Of a DNA stretch of 64,000 bases, positions 45,477-55,565 are shown piece by piece. The translations under genes were made by a program, and so were the position numbers. Source of the stretch: Linum tenue (lineage: Eukaryota; Streptophyta; Magnoliopsida; Malpighiales; Linaceae). The notes under the pieces were generated by a model. It did not search any database. It was given only the letters and a program-made list of their open reading frames with translations, and was not told the origin of the DNA. Where the stretch lies: NCBI GenBank assembly GCA_946122785.1, contig CAMGYJ010000011.1:38652513-38716512 (forward strand). Reading direction: 5' to 3'. Position 1 is the first letter of the stretch; every line of letters starts with the position of its first letter.

Positions 45477-46036
45477 GGACGGTTCTATCGTACCTTGGGT
45501 AAAATCAAGGGTACGACATACCCTGAGTAAAAAAAATACTATATAGACTTCGAATAATATTTAATTAATAAACAGATAAAATCCAAGTTTTATTTCAATA
45601 ACTTTTGCGACGAATGAAATTTAATTAATTCTTTAAATAATAATTTTAATTAAACAAATAAAAATAAAAGGACAAAGGCATGTGTGATGACAGGTTAAGG
45701 CTCGCACCCGTATGCGAGGGAAGCTTCCCCTGCATGCATGCGGCGCACAAACTGCTCCCGCGTGCATCCCTCGTGAGAAATTTGCTAAGTGGATACGAGG
45801 GTCTTAAATTTAAGACCCTCTTCCCAATTTTCCGCATTTAACACTTCTTAACATTATGTGTATTGAAAATGAGAATGAGAGTTTCCATGCTACCACTACT
45901 ATATGCATAAAAACAATATTAGATGGATAAAAGAAACTACCAGTTCATAAAAACCATTGCTAGAGTAAAAAACACTACCTGTACAAAAAACAATATCATT
46001 ACACCCAAAGTAGTACCAGCTACCACGATGGAAAAC
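45475..46036. other. Gypsy left flank (shared by both copies), unclassified
   Basis: AT-rich flank present in both duplicates, starting CGGGACGGTTCTATCGTACC, with a hairpin GTACCTTG...CAAGGGTAC near 45490-45515. I did not recognise the family. It may be an old DNA transposon. No gene is present. Confidence 0.4.
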
Positions 46037-46567
46037 TGTTGGGGGTAGTACAAGCGGTCTTGGGGACTTGGGCTCTCAGAATTAAGGAATTGGGGGGCAA
46101 GGCCCGAAAAAGGATCCGCCAGAAGTTCTTGGGCCAAGATAAGGGGAAGGGCCCAAAGAATAAAGCCCTAGAAGCCAAATTAAGGCCAGCTGTCCGAGGG
46201 ACCACAGCCTGCGGGCGCCTGTCATGTGTCAGGAGCCTGGCAAGACAGTTGAGTGCCTGTCATGTGGCAGGGGCCTGACAAGGCAGTTGGTTGTCTCACA
46301 GAGGGGACGCAGAGCATTAAATGAGGATGGTGACGTGGAGGAGATCAACCTCGGGTTCGGTGAGTATAAATAGGGGCAGTTGATAGCATTTATACAGGTT
46401 GGACTCTCACTGACACTAAATACTACTTGAGAACTTTGCTCTCCCACTGAAACTAACTTAGGCGTCGGAGGGTTAACGGGCCGAGGCGCCCTCCTCTTTG
46501 TGTGTGCAGGTCGACGCCAGGCGAAGAGAGACGTCCGAATAGTGAAGAGGGTATTGTGGCACAAACA
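46037..46567 (+). mobile_element. 5' LTR of Tat-lineage gypsy element, copy A
   Basis: Starts TGTTGGGGGTAGTAC and ends GGCACAAACA, about 531 bp. The TATA box GAGTATAAATAGGGG (46362 on) marks the promoter. It is followed two bases later by a tRNA-Arg-type primer-binding site (46570 on, TGGCGCGCTAGGAAGGGGA). Confidence 0.85.
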
Positions 46568-46569
46568 AT

Positions 46570-46588
46570 TGGCGCGCTAGGAAGGGGA
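46570..46588 (+). other. Primer-binding site of copy A (tRNA-Arg)
   Basis: TGGCGCGCTAGGAAGGGGA. Plant tRNA-Arg(CCT) ends CCCCTACCTGGCGCGCCA, whose complement TGGCGCGCCAGGTAGGGG matches with two or three differences. Copy B reads TGGCGCGCCAGAAAGGGGA at 56682. Confidence 0.75.
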
Positions 46589-46603
46589 ATATAACCTGAA
46601 GAT

Positions 46604-47344
46604 ATGAGTGAGGAAATGGAGGTGAGTGATGGAAGGGAAAGGGAGGAAGTCACGGAAGACCAGTCGGAACGACTAAGGGGGCTGGCGCCCGAAATAGATG
46701 AGAGGGAAGAAAGTGATGACATATTTCGAGGGTCGGAAGGCGCCTCGGTGACGAAGAGAGAGCTATTCAAAATCATTGAGGACCAAGACGGAGCAATCGA
46801 GGCGCTTCGAAAGGAGGTTGACGCCCTAAAGAGAGGTGCAGGAATGACGCCTAGTCCCACGAAGAAAAGAGAAAGGGTGGCGGAGACGGAAAGTGAGTCG
46901 GGGTATCAGAGGCGCCCCAGTGTGTGGCGCCCACGCGAGTACGAGGGGTTAGAGACAGGAGGATGGAATGGAGGAATTTTGGGGCGCTTGTCTCGCCACG
47001 GACCCGTGAGACAGCCGTTGGCGCGCAACATACTAGCGGAGCCCGCAGGGACCAACATCCCCCCGCTCCCCACCTATGACGGGGTCACGGATCCGGAGGA
47101 CGACCTCAACGGTTATTTCACCAAGATGCAGCTTTACAACAGCACGGACGCCACCCTGTGCAAGGTGTTTCCGTCGACTTTTTCAGGCGTGGTGCTCGAT
47201 TGGTATTATCAAATCGAGGAAGGGCGCATTGAGTGCTTTGAGCAGTTTGCGGAGATGTTCCTTGCGAAGTTTGCCAGCAGGAAACGGCGCACCCTAACTA
47301 TAGGCGCCCTGTTCAAGATCAAGCAGAGAGAGGGGGAGCGCTGA
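46604..47344 (+). pseudogene. Tat gypsy gag, N-terminal part (copy A)
   Basis: 246 residues. An acidic N-terminus with a predicted coiled-coil (about 50-80: KIIEDQDGAIEALRKEVDAL) leads into the retrotransposon gag domain (PPLPTYDGVTDPEDDLNGY, then LDWYYQIEEGRIECFEQFAEMF). It stops at TGA in GGGGAGCGCTGAGAGAG, while the gag domain clearly continues one frame over (LREFYERWLSVALAVKD). The same frameshift exists in copy B (57456), so it predates the duplication. Gag forms the virus-like particle in the cytoplasm. Confidence 0.85.
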
Positions 47345-47370
47345 GAGAGTTTTATGAAAGGTGGTTATCT

Positions 47371-49587
47371 GTGGCTCTGGCAGTGAAAGATGTGCAGCCA
47401 TCAGTGTTGGGGGTGTGCTTGAACGAGTGCACCACCAGCGAGGAATTGTGCAGATCACTTGCAAAGAGAGACGTGGTGTGCACTGAAGACTTGGATCACC
47501 GGGTGCAAAAGGTAATCATGCTCGAAGAAACGTTGGCGGCCAGCAGAGCCGACCGACCAAAAGCGAAAGGAGAAGAAGCGGATCCGGCGAGGAGGCCACA
47601 CTTTGCAAGCGGTCAAGGGTATGCGCCCGCAAACCCCCCTCCCCCCAGGAGAACGGAAGCCGGGCGTCCGGCACCCAGGGGACCCTTCGCCGAATATACG
47701 GACACGCTGAAAAACATACTCCAGCATGTCAAGGAAAAGGGGTATCATATCAGGTGGCCGGGCCCCATGAGAGGGCAGCCCAATGAGCGGAACCTGGATC
47801 GATATTGTGATTTCCACCGAGAGGTGGGACACCACACGGCCGACTTCTACCAATTGAAGACCGAGCTGCAAGGCTTGGCTGACAGGGGAATGCTCAATGA
47901 CTTTGTCAAGAAGCCTGAAGAAAGAGTGCACCGGGCCTGCGTGGCCGGCGTAAGAAGAACAATGGAAAAGCTGCCACCACCGCCATACGACCTCGACCAA
48001 GAAAACGCCCCCGAACGGGTGCGTCTGACTATAGAGGCTATTTCAGGGACGGTGGACTTGAGAGAGAAGATAGAGGCGAATCGTCGCTTGAGGGCAGCGT
48101 CGGCGGAAGTCCAAGAGGCGATAGACATCAGTTTCAATAGGGCGCCCGAAGAGGCATGCATGCTCCCATCCATGGACGCCCTGGAGATACAAGGTGTGGT
48201 GGCCGGGTGCCAGGTCAGGAGAATGCTCGTTGACACAGGGAGTTCGATGGACGTGTTATTCAAGGACACGGTGGTCCGCATGCAGCTATCACCCGAACTG
48301 ATCAGGCCCTCAGAATCAGTGTTAGTTGGCTTCTCAGGGGCGCCCGCCAAGGTAATAGGCCGGGTGCGCCTACCAGTTACCTTGGGGGATGGGGAGCAAA
48401 GGATGACCCGGGCCATCGATTTTGGAATTGTGGACTGCCCGTCACCATACAACGCTATTCTGGGAAGGCCTCTCCTGGCCTTGTTTAATGGCGTGGCCTC
48501 CACTTGCCACCAAACGTTGAAGTTCATTGCGCCGCAAGGAGTAGGCGTAGCACGGGGAAGGGGCGCCCCGCGTTACGCAAAAGAGACAGGACGGAAACGG
48601 AAGGGTAACGAAACAATCAATATGGTGGAAATATCGGCGGAAGAGGCGCCCCGAGCCGAAGCGGCCGACAAAGAACTTATGGTGGCGTTAGATGTGGAAC
48701 GCCCGGAAAGACAAGTGAGGATATCGGCGGAAGCGCCCGACGAAGTGAAGGAGCGCATCATCGCTCTTCTGAGGGAGTTTGCAGAGCTTTTCGCCTGGAG
48801 TGCATTGGAAATGCCGGGCGTCGCCCCCGAAACGGCCGTGCATCGACTGGCGGTAGAAGAAGGAAAGCGCCCTGTGCAACAGAAGAGAAGAAATTTGTCG
48901 GCAGAAAAAGAGGCGGCACTCAGGATCGAAGTAGATAAGCTCATGGGAGCCAACTTGGTTGAAGAAACATCCTATGTCACTTGGCTGTCAAACGTGGTCT
49001 TTGTGCCAAAGCCGTCAGGGGATTGGAGAATGTGCGTGGATTACACGAACCTGAACAGAGCATGCCCGACGGACGCCTATCCGATGCCCCGCATAGACCA
49101 ACTAGTAGACGCCACGGCATATCATGAAATGTTGAGTTTTGTGGACATGTTCTCAGGATACCACCAGATTCCGATGGCGGAGGAAGACCGACCCAAGACA
49201 GCTTTCATGACACCTTTCGGAAATTTTTGCTATCGGGTCATGGCATTTGGCCTCAAAAACGCGGGCGCCACTTATCAGAGGATGGTCAACAATGTCTTCC
49301 ATAAGCAAATCGGCCGAAACGTGGAAGCCTACGTGGATGACTTGATAGTCAAGAGCCGGAGACGCGAAGACCATTTGGAGGACTTGAGGGAAACGTTTCA
49401 AGCTATGCGGGCGCACAATCTCCGCCTCAATCCATTAAAGTGCGTGTTTGGTGCTGAAGCAGGCAAGTTCCTGGGATTCATGATTACCAAAAGGGCATCG
49501 AGGCCAATCCGAAGCAAGTGGACGCCGTACTCCACTTGGCACCACCAAAGGCGCCCAAAGAGGTACAAGGTTTGGCGGGAAGATTAG
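47371..49587 (+). pseudogene. Tat gypsy gag C-terminus, protease and reverse transcriptase (copy A)
   Basis: 738 residues in one frame. The end of gag is followed by a zinc-knuckle-like YCDFHREVGHHTADFY; the second Cys position is Phe here, while copy B has Cys. The protease is MLVDTGSSMDVLF (about 48226). Reverse transcriptase follows with MCVDYTNLNRACPTDAYPMP, then FSGYHQI, FGLKNAGATYQRM and the catalytic YVDD (about 49330). A 1-bp loss in the A/G run at about 49490, compared with copy B, shifts the frame at the thumb region; the RNase H start continues in another frame (49518-49877) before a 46-bp deletion. This copy is not functional beyond RT. Confidence 0.85.
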
Positions 49588-49877
49588 CGGCCCTGGGGCG
49601 CTTCATCCCCCGGTCGGCAGACAAGGCGGCTCCGTTTTTCCGAACGCTCAAAAAGGGAACTCGTTTCCAATGGACGGCGGAATGCGATGCAGCGTTTGAA
49701 GAATTGAAGCGGCTCCTGGTCGCCCCTACGGTAATGACGGCGCCCAAGATGGGAGAGACATTGTACCTTTATATCGTTGTGTCAGAAGTATCGGTGAGTG
49801 CAGTACTTGTCTCAAGGGAAGCCCACTCCGGAGAGGAAAAGCCGGTGTACTATGTCAGTCGGAGCTGGCAGTCGTGA
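49518..49877 (+). pseudogene. Tat gypsy RT thumb/RNase H start (copy A, shifted frame)
   Basis: This continues the pol protein after the frameshift: RT connection domain (VQGLAGRLAALGRFIPRSADK), then the start of gypsy RNase H (KPVYYVSR). It ends at a 46-bp deletion that also removes the RYAPIEKAALA block present in copy B. 40-odd bases later the copy ends at the duplication junction. Confidence 0.8.
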
Positions 49878-49987
49878 TGGCGGCAACCAAGCTGAGGCCC
49901 TACTTTCAGGCGCACACCATCGTGAGAGGAGAAGGATTTTTAAAAGCCTCAGCTTGAGCAACAATCAACTCATCATTTTTCAATTTG

Positions 49988-49992
49988 ACTCT
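49988..49992. repeat. Left target duplication of the compact LTR element (ACTCT)
   Basis: ACTCT here and at 52387-52391 flank the element exactly. Confidence 0.85.
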
Positions 49993-50948
49993 TGATATGA
50001 TCCCAAATCGCTAGCATTTGAGTCTTCCCTGGATTGGACAAGAAGCAAGGTTGATGGAGGATCAAAGAACAACTAATTTGACTAAGTGTTTTTGACGTTT
50101 CAGGTTGCGCATTTTGGAGGCCTGGTTCTCCCGATTTTCTCCATGAAAATTCTAGGTTGACGGCTTGTTTTGAAGATGGGAGGTTCCTCTACAATGGGGA
50201 AGACTTGATGGGTGAAGATGAAGCCTGGAAGGCCCTGCTACAAGCCCTCCAAGTGACTAAGGCGAAACCAAGAAACTGTCCGAATTTCACTAAGGCAAAA
50301 CACGAGTGTGAGTTGCTGATTTTGAGGCTTCGTGTCTGGCGTTTGAGAAAGAACCAGGAGGTGACTCGAGCTGAGAAAGATAGAATGAAATGTTCTAAAC
50401 CCAGAACAGGCATTGGGTGATTTCGACTAGGCTGGGAAGGCAAGGATCGAAGGGACCAAAGATGGTAGCTAGAGCTGCCAAAAATCCGAGTCCAATTTGG
50501 ATTCCATGTTCTTTGCGGAATTACTTGTTAGTTCGTTTCCCAGTTGAATTAGGTTAGTTTTAGTCCTAGTTTTAGTTGATTTGTAGTCGATTAAAGCCTA
50601 TAAAAGGCCTCGTTCTCAAGTTGTAACGGAGGAACTTGTTTTTATGAAGAAAAATCAAAATTTCCAACGAGTAAGTTGTGAATTGACATTGGTTTTTGGT
50701 TGCGATCAAGAACTTGCTGAATCTTGCTTATCAATTGAGAATCGCCCTCGATTGAATTGAAAGCTTCCTTATAGCGATTGTGCATCTTCCCTGGTGTCAG
50801 GATTCCCTCTCGTTTCCGCCCAATTCATCACCAAAACAAGCTTTCCAAGCTTGTCTGGACAACTCTTGCTTGCTTGGTGTGAGAACAGGAGTTCAACTCC
50901 TTGATTGCCGCGCGAATTCTGATCAAAACACCAACCTTGGTGTTATCA
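49993..50948 (+). mobile_element. 5' LTR of the compact element, full length
   Basis: 956 bp with TATA box CCTATAAAAGGCC (50587 on). It contains about 160 bases near its end (roughly 50755-50915) that are missing from the 3' LTR. Confidence 0.88.
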
Positions 50949-51125
50949 TGTGGTATCAGAGTGCAGGCAACTCGAATCAGTCTGACATTGCAGGCAACTT
51001 CCATGGATCATCGGAAAGCTCTCACGTGGATCGATCCGCGTCGATCCAACCCCAATTGCTGAATCAAATTCGCGTACAAATGACCCTGGCAACATCAAAA
51101 TACGACCGAAATTTGGGGCTATGGG

Positions 51126-52013
51126 TTGGAGGGGTCAAGTGCGATCCGAACCAAATTGACGATGTGGAATCATTACAATGGGGTTCAGGAAGCTTTAGGC
51201 ATCATCAATTGGGGGCGGCAATACCAGAAATCAAAAGCCCCAATTTCACAACCCCAAGTCTGGGTTCGTTTTTTTTTTTTTTTGAAAGAAGACCATGGCG
51301 GGAAATTTCGAGGTCGCAGTTCGTCGTGGAAGAAGGAGAGTCGACTCTGGAAATCGATACAGAAATTCAATTGGAAGCCAGGCAAACCTTGGGAGTGTGT
51401 CGAATTATGCTGGGAATTCCTGTGGAAGAAATCCCCAATCTGCACGACGATGAACAGTGTTTCAGAGTCCAAAACTAGAGTATTCGAGCAGCCTATCTTG
51501 TATCCAATTTGGGATCAATTTTGTGACTCGTATGACGGGAAGAAGGTTCAAGCTTTGAGGGCAAAGCTTTTTAAACAGGAGGGGCCTGATATGATCCCAA
51601 ATCGCTGGCATTTGAGTCTTCCCTGGATTGGACAAGAAGCAAGGTTGGTGAGGATCAAAGAACAACTAATTTGGCTAAGTGTTTTTGACGTTTCAGGTTG
51701 CGCATTTTGGAGGCCTGGTTCTCCCGATTTTCTCCATGAAAATTCTAGGTTGACGGCTTGTTTTGAAGATGGGAGGTTCCTCTACAATGGGGAAGACTTG
51801 ATGGGTGAAGATGAAGCTTGGAAGGCCCTGCTACAGGCCCTCCAAGTGACTAAGGCGAAACCAAGAAACTGTCCGAATTTCACTAAGGCAAAACACGAGT
51901 GTGAGTTGCTGATTTTGAGGCTTCGTGTTTGGCGTTTGAGAAAGAACCAGGAGGTGACTCGAGCTGGTAAAGATAATTTGAAATGTTCTAAACCTAGAAC
52001 AGGCATTGGGTGA
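51126..52013 (+). CDS. Uncharacterised 295-residue frame spanning internal region and 3' LTR
   Basis: The longest open frame in the compact element. It starts in the internal region and runs through the polypurine tract into the LTR, ending RTGIG. The LTR part (SPDFLHENSRLTACFEDGRF and onward) is also open in the 5' LTR (50157-50420), and the whole is open in the second copy at 63179-63994. It is Trp/Lys/Glu-rich, with WKSIQKFNWKPGKPW and a basic end (LRLRVWRLRKNQEVTRA). I recognise no domain. The frame may be real, a captured host exon, or simply intact because the copies are young. Confidence 0.35.
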   Translation: MEGSSAIRTKLTMWNHYNGVQEALGIINWGRQYQKSKAPISQPQVWVRFFFFLKEDHGGKFRGRSSSWKKESRLWKSIQKFNWKPGKPWECVELCWEFLWKKSPICTTMNSVSESKTRVFEQPILYPIWDQFCDSYDGKKVQALRAKLFKQEGPDMIPNRWHLSLPWIGQEARLVRIKEQLIWLSVFDVSGCAFWRPGSPDFLHENSRLTACFEDGRFLYNGEDLMGEDEAWKALLQALQVTKAKPRNCPNFTKAKHECELLILRLRVWRLRKNQEVTRAGKDNLKCSKPRTGIG

Positions 52014-52386
52014 TTTCGACTAGGCTGGGAAGGCAAGGATCGAAGGGACCAAAGATGGTAGCTAGAGCTGCCAGAAATCCGAGTCCAATTCGGATTCCAT
52101 GTTCTTTGCGGAATTACTTGTTAGTTTGTTTCCCAGTTGAATTAGATTAGTTTTAGTCCTAGTTTTAGTTGATTTGTAGTCGATTAAAGCCTACAAAAGA
52201 CCTCGTTCTCAAGTTGTAACGGAGGAACTTGTTTTTATGAAGAAAATCCAAAATTTCCAACGAGTAAGTTGTGAATTGACATTGGTTTTTGGTTGCGATC
52301 AAGAACTTGCTGAATCTTGCTTATCAATCGAGAATCGCCCTCGATTGCATCGAATTCTGATCAAAACACCAACCTTGGTGTTATCA
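51587..52386 (+). mobile_element. 3' LTR of the compact element, with internal deletion
   Basis: 800 bp. Compared with the 5' LTR it lacks about 160 bases between two GATTG repeats, and its TATA box reads CTACAAAAG. Confidence 0.88.
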
Positions 52387-52391
52387 ACTCT
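52387..52391. repeat. Right target duplication of the compact LTR element (ACTCT)
   Basis: Identical to 49988-49992. Confidence 0.85.
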
Positions 52392-53811
52392 CTCACTAAT
52401 ATCATAGTAAATATCCGTATTTAGCTTTTTAAGAAGCTTTTTTTACGTATCTTAAGTTTCGTGCATACTCTAACTAATGGATATCCCTCCACATCCGACT
52501 GCCAAGCCTCCCTAACCATATTCATAAAGTCCGGATGTTGAATCCAGAACTTGAAAATTTTAAACAACTTAGGAAGAGACTTTATAGAGCAATTAGAGTT
52601 GAGAAGAATAGTAGAGTGATCCGAGACTGAGGGATCAAGAAGATTCACAAAGCTCACAGGAAACACTTCCAAACATTTTATATTAACAAACACCCAATCC
52701 AACCGATTGCGCTGCTGATTATTAAGCCAGGTAAACCACGACCCCAAGGATTTATACTCTTCTAGCTCACAATCATATTGCCATTTCTTGAAATCAACCA
52801 TACTACTTGAAAACTGAGTAGGGATGGCAATGGGTCGGGTCGGGGACGTATAGTGTATATCTGTTATCCTACCCGAAGTAGTTTGGGTTTTACCCATACC
52901 CATACCCACATGAGAAATGGGTAGAAAATAAAAACCGCGCTCATACCCGTTCTGGTTTCGGGTATCCACGATTATTCATGGATAATAATTTCTCTCTAAA
53001 ACTCCAACCAATATGTTAATATTCACATATATAATCACATTACATAAGAAGAAACGTATAACAATAAATCATTAGAATGAAAAAAATTAATTAAAACAAC
53101 ACAATTCATGAAAATATTATATTTGTATGCTAAATATAAAATATGTTAGAGAAACAATGATCATTTCTAGACAAAATACACATGTATGTGCATAATCGGG
53201 CTGGTTCGGGTTGGATAGTGCGAAAACCATGCCCACCCATTATCCACAATATTCGGGTTCGGGTTTTACCTGTACCCACTAAAAGTCCTTCGGGTTAGGG
53301 TTTTATTCTAATCAATTTGGGCGGATTCGGGCGGATATCCACGGTTACGGATATTTTGGCCATCTCTAAAACCGAGGAGTATTAGAAGCTTCACTCGGAT
53401 CCCCAATAGCATTGAAATCACCAAGAATAGCCCAAGGAATAGAACTTTCTTGAAAATACAACAAATCTGCATACAACTGCCTTCTATCAGCCTCCTCATT
53501 AAATGTAGTGACCATAGAGAGGAAGAAAGGTACCCCAGATCCAACCAATACATGAATAAACATATATGTTTTATGCAATATCCTAGAGCTTTACATCAGC
53601 CTTCCAAAGAATTCATACCTTGCCCAAACCAGCACAATTGTTTCCCACTTCAAACCCTCATGCACGAAACCTTTTATTAATCATATCATAAGCTTTGTTT
53701 GCTCCAACTCTAGGTTCAAGTACAACTATAATATCTATATTGTATTTATTTACTATCTGTTGAACAACCTTATTCTTACCCGGGTCATTGAATCCTCAGA
53801 CATTCCATGGA
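52392..53811 (-). pseudogene. LINE ORF2 endonuclease (APE type), interrupted
   Basis: ORF2 starts at 53811 with MKILPWNV then a TGA where relatives have Arg (WNVRGLND-like), so the frame is stopped at residue 9. Further blocks: WAILGDFNAIGDP (about 53415-53455), GSWFTWLNNQQRNRLDWVFVN and the terminal SDHSTILL (52421-52800). These are the Asn-Asp and His active-site blocks of apurinic-type endonuclease, which nicks target DNA. A hAT element (52819-53368) splits the domain. Downstream the RT is missing. Confidence 0.82.
52819..53368. mobile_element. hAT-type miniature element in the LINE
   Basis: 550 bp, starts TAGGGATGGCAATGGGTCGGG and ends GGCCATCTCTA. The flanks AAACTGAG (52811-52818) and AAACCGAG (53369-53376) agree at seven of eight bases. 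Subterminal GGGTCGGG/CCCGAA motifs are present. It is the same family type as 55087 and 23773. Confidence 0.82.
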
Positions 53812-54209
53812 AGGATTTTCATCGTTTCTTCCCTACCCTCCCCCCTTTTCCGAGGAAGGACTAGCACAACAACAACTGGAGGAGTATGTGGCTTTTTCTT
53901 TGAGCCTCCTACTATGATCCACGGATTAGGTTCATCCTCATTTAAAACTGAATTAGTCTGAGAAGATAGCCTCCCAGTGACTGGTGAACTAGCATCAGCA
54001 AACTTATGCAGAGATGGACTAGTACTCCCAGGTTGAACTGATGATCCTAGAACCACATCTACAAAACTTAATAGTTGCACTCCCATTTGATTGAGGAGTA
54101 AGATACTTCTCCTAACCCACATCATCATTAGTTCCCGATGAGCTAGTATCCAGATTGACAGTAGTACTACTCTCAACATTCTCCAAATACAGTTGTTTCT
54201 CCTCTGCAT
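53796..54209 (-). pseudogene. LINE ORF1 C-terminal linker
   Basis: A 137-residue frame with low-complexity Ser/Thr/Pro content ending WIIVGGSKKKPH...MKILPWNV, which overlaps the start of ORF2. It is the C-terminal tail of ORF1 and the ORF1/ORF2 junction. The N-terminal half of this frame is out of register. Confidence 0.5.
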
Positions 54210-54344
54210 GTAAAACCACTTGCACTATGACTCAACCATTATATTAGCAGCAGCCTCTTCTTATCTAGATTTAGAAGAGTCGAGAGAGACCACAACATCA
54301 CCTTGTTTCTCCTTCACACCCCACTTCTTATTACTCTTGGCCAG

Positions 54345-55017
54345 CTAAGTGCAGTCATGACCATACACAGTCCAAACCGGACAAACCCTAGGCAGATTAT
54401 GATATTCAATCTCAACATCGAAGTAAGGATCATCATCAGGGTACAGACAAACCTTAAAAGGGAAGCCACACTCTGCTGTGAGATCCACACAAACCTTAGC
54501 GAATCCCAACTGACCACCCACTCTAGTCGTGTTATCCATCCAGAGCGGAGGACCTAGAATACTTGCTACCCGTTCCACTTCCAATCCATCCAGAGAGTGA
54601 TATTCCAATGGAATCCCCCAAATATTAATCCAGATAGGAAAAATACTCCACCTGAGGAACCACCGGTTGAATACCAGGCACCCACTTCCTAAGATAAAGC
54701 TGATTCTCTTGGTAATGCCAAGAACCCGACTTGAACACCCAGTTGCTGGTAGATGCGGAGGGAAATTGAAACACAAACAATCGAGGCCCAAAACTTGAAA
54801 CCCGAACCACCCCGTCTCTCCCCCAGATTGCAGTAGCCCAGGTTTGAAGCTGTGCCGCCCTAGGTTGTGATCCGGCAAACTGACCGATAAGGCAATCGCG
54901 CCATCTCGCTTTCCCTTTTTTCTTAACCCCCCGAGGGATCCGAAAACCGTCATTAAAGCGATCTGGAGGATGATATTTCATCCGATTCTCCGGAGCTATA
55001 TCAAATAACTGCGCCAA
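54345..55017 (-). pseudogene. LINE ORF1 with DUF4283-type domain
   Basis: Begins MAQLFDIAPENRMKYHPPDR at 55017. The domain body WRDCLIGQFAGSQPRAAQLQ, RDGVVRVSSFGPRLFVFQF and WINIWGIPLEYHS is the DUF4283 nucleic-acid-binding module found in plant LINE ORF1 proteins. A frameshift near 54640 separates its halves. The zinc knuckle that normally follows is damaged: only CPVWTVYGHDC remains. The protein would bind LINE RNA, but it is inactive here. Confidence 0.75.
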
Positions 55018-55078
55018 GTACTACCCCCAGAATTACTTCCCGTCGTTGGTCCAACGACGAGGCTGCCACAAGAGCTCC

Positions 55079-55086
55079 GTAAAGAG
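55079..55086. repeat. 8-bp target duplication (GTAAAGAG), left of the hAT element
   Basis: GTAAAGAG also lies at 55558-55565, and at 45408-45415 beside the truncated copy. Confidence 0.88.
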
Positions 55087-55557
55087 TAGGAATGGCAATG
55101 GGGCAGGTCCGGGGCAGGTATCTCGATACCCATACCCGCCTCGTGGCAGGTCAGGTCCAGGTTGGGTAATTTATCATGGGGCACGGGTTGGGGCAGGTCG
55201 ACCCAATAGGTATGTAAATTATGTGGAAAACATTAGAAATATCCGTTATTTTCATTATAAGTCCAAAGAAACAAACCGTAATATGGTAAAATAGCTAAAT
55301 TATTGTATAAATTGAGGTGTTCACTAATTTATAACTTTATTATAGCTAAAATATGATGTAGTAAAAGGAAAATTTTAAGTAATTTGACTAAGATTACATG
55401 TAATTTAGGCAAGAACGGGTCAAAAATGGGACAAGTCAGGGCAGGTCGGGTCGATGAAAGTACCCATGCTCGGCCCGCCTACGGGACGGGTTGGACCCGT
55501 CCCAAAACAGGTTAAACAGGCCGGGTAAAACGGGTCAGGTCGAAATTGTCATTCCTA
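55087..55557. mobile_element. hAT-type miniature element, complete (copy B)
   Basis: 471 bp, starts TAGGAATGGCAATGGGGCAGG and ends TTGTCATTCCTA with perfect GTAAAGAG duplications on both sides. The right 120 bases are repeated in copy A at 45288-45407; the left part is not. No transposase is present. Confidence 0.9.
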
Positions 55558-55565
55558 GTAAAGAG

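Larger units (their letters stand above)
45288..49925 (+). repeat. Segmental duplication copy A
   Basis: This matches 55438-59885 almost base for base across a hAT end, an AT microsatellite, about 0.6 kb of flanking DNA and most of a gypsy element. Because the flanking DNA is shared, the two are copies of one locus, not separate insertions. The right edge lies inside the RNase H region at CACCATCGTGA, where LINE sequence begins. Differences include an AT-tract length change, a 1-bp and a 46-bp deletion in copy A and a 200-bp deletion in copy B. Confidence 0.9.
49993..52386 (+). mobile_element. Compact non-autonomous LTR retrotransposon (copy 1, complete)
   Basis: A 2.39-kb element with a 5' LTR (49993-50948), an initiator tRNA-Met primer-binding site (TGGTATCAGAGTGCAGG at 50951), an internal region of only about 640 bases, a polypurine tract AAACAGGAGGGG (51573-51584), a 3' LTR (51587-52386) and the ACTCT duplication. 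LTRs start TGATATGATCCC and end TTGGTGTTATCA. It has no gag or pol domains. It lies inside a LINE. Its LTRs are nearly identical, so insertion is recent. Copia-like by primer site and duplication length, but the lineage is unresolved. Confidence 0.9.
49921..55017 (-). mobile_element. L1-type LINE, 3'-truncated, interrupted by two younger insertions
   Basis: The minus-strand order is ORF1 (55017 to about 53830), ORF2 endonuclease (53811 downward), a hAT miniature element (52819-53368), more endonuclease to 52392, a compact LTR element (49993-52386), and a final 70 bases (49992-49921) that continue the same protein frame. It is cut where gypsy copy A begins, so reverse transcriptase is absent. 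The continuation across the LTR element shows the order of insertions. Confidence 0.82.

Noticed and set aside
47455..48953. Long minus-strand frames within the gypsy gag-pol region (and their copies near 57567-58865)
   Set aside because: Antisense shadows caused by the high GC content and codon use of the real gag-pol frame.
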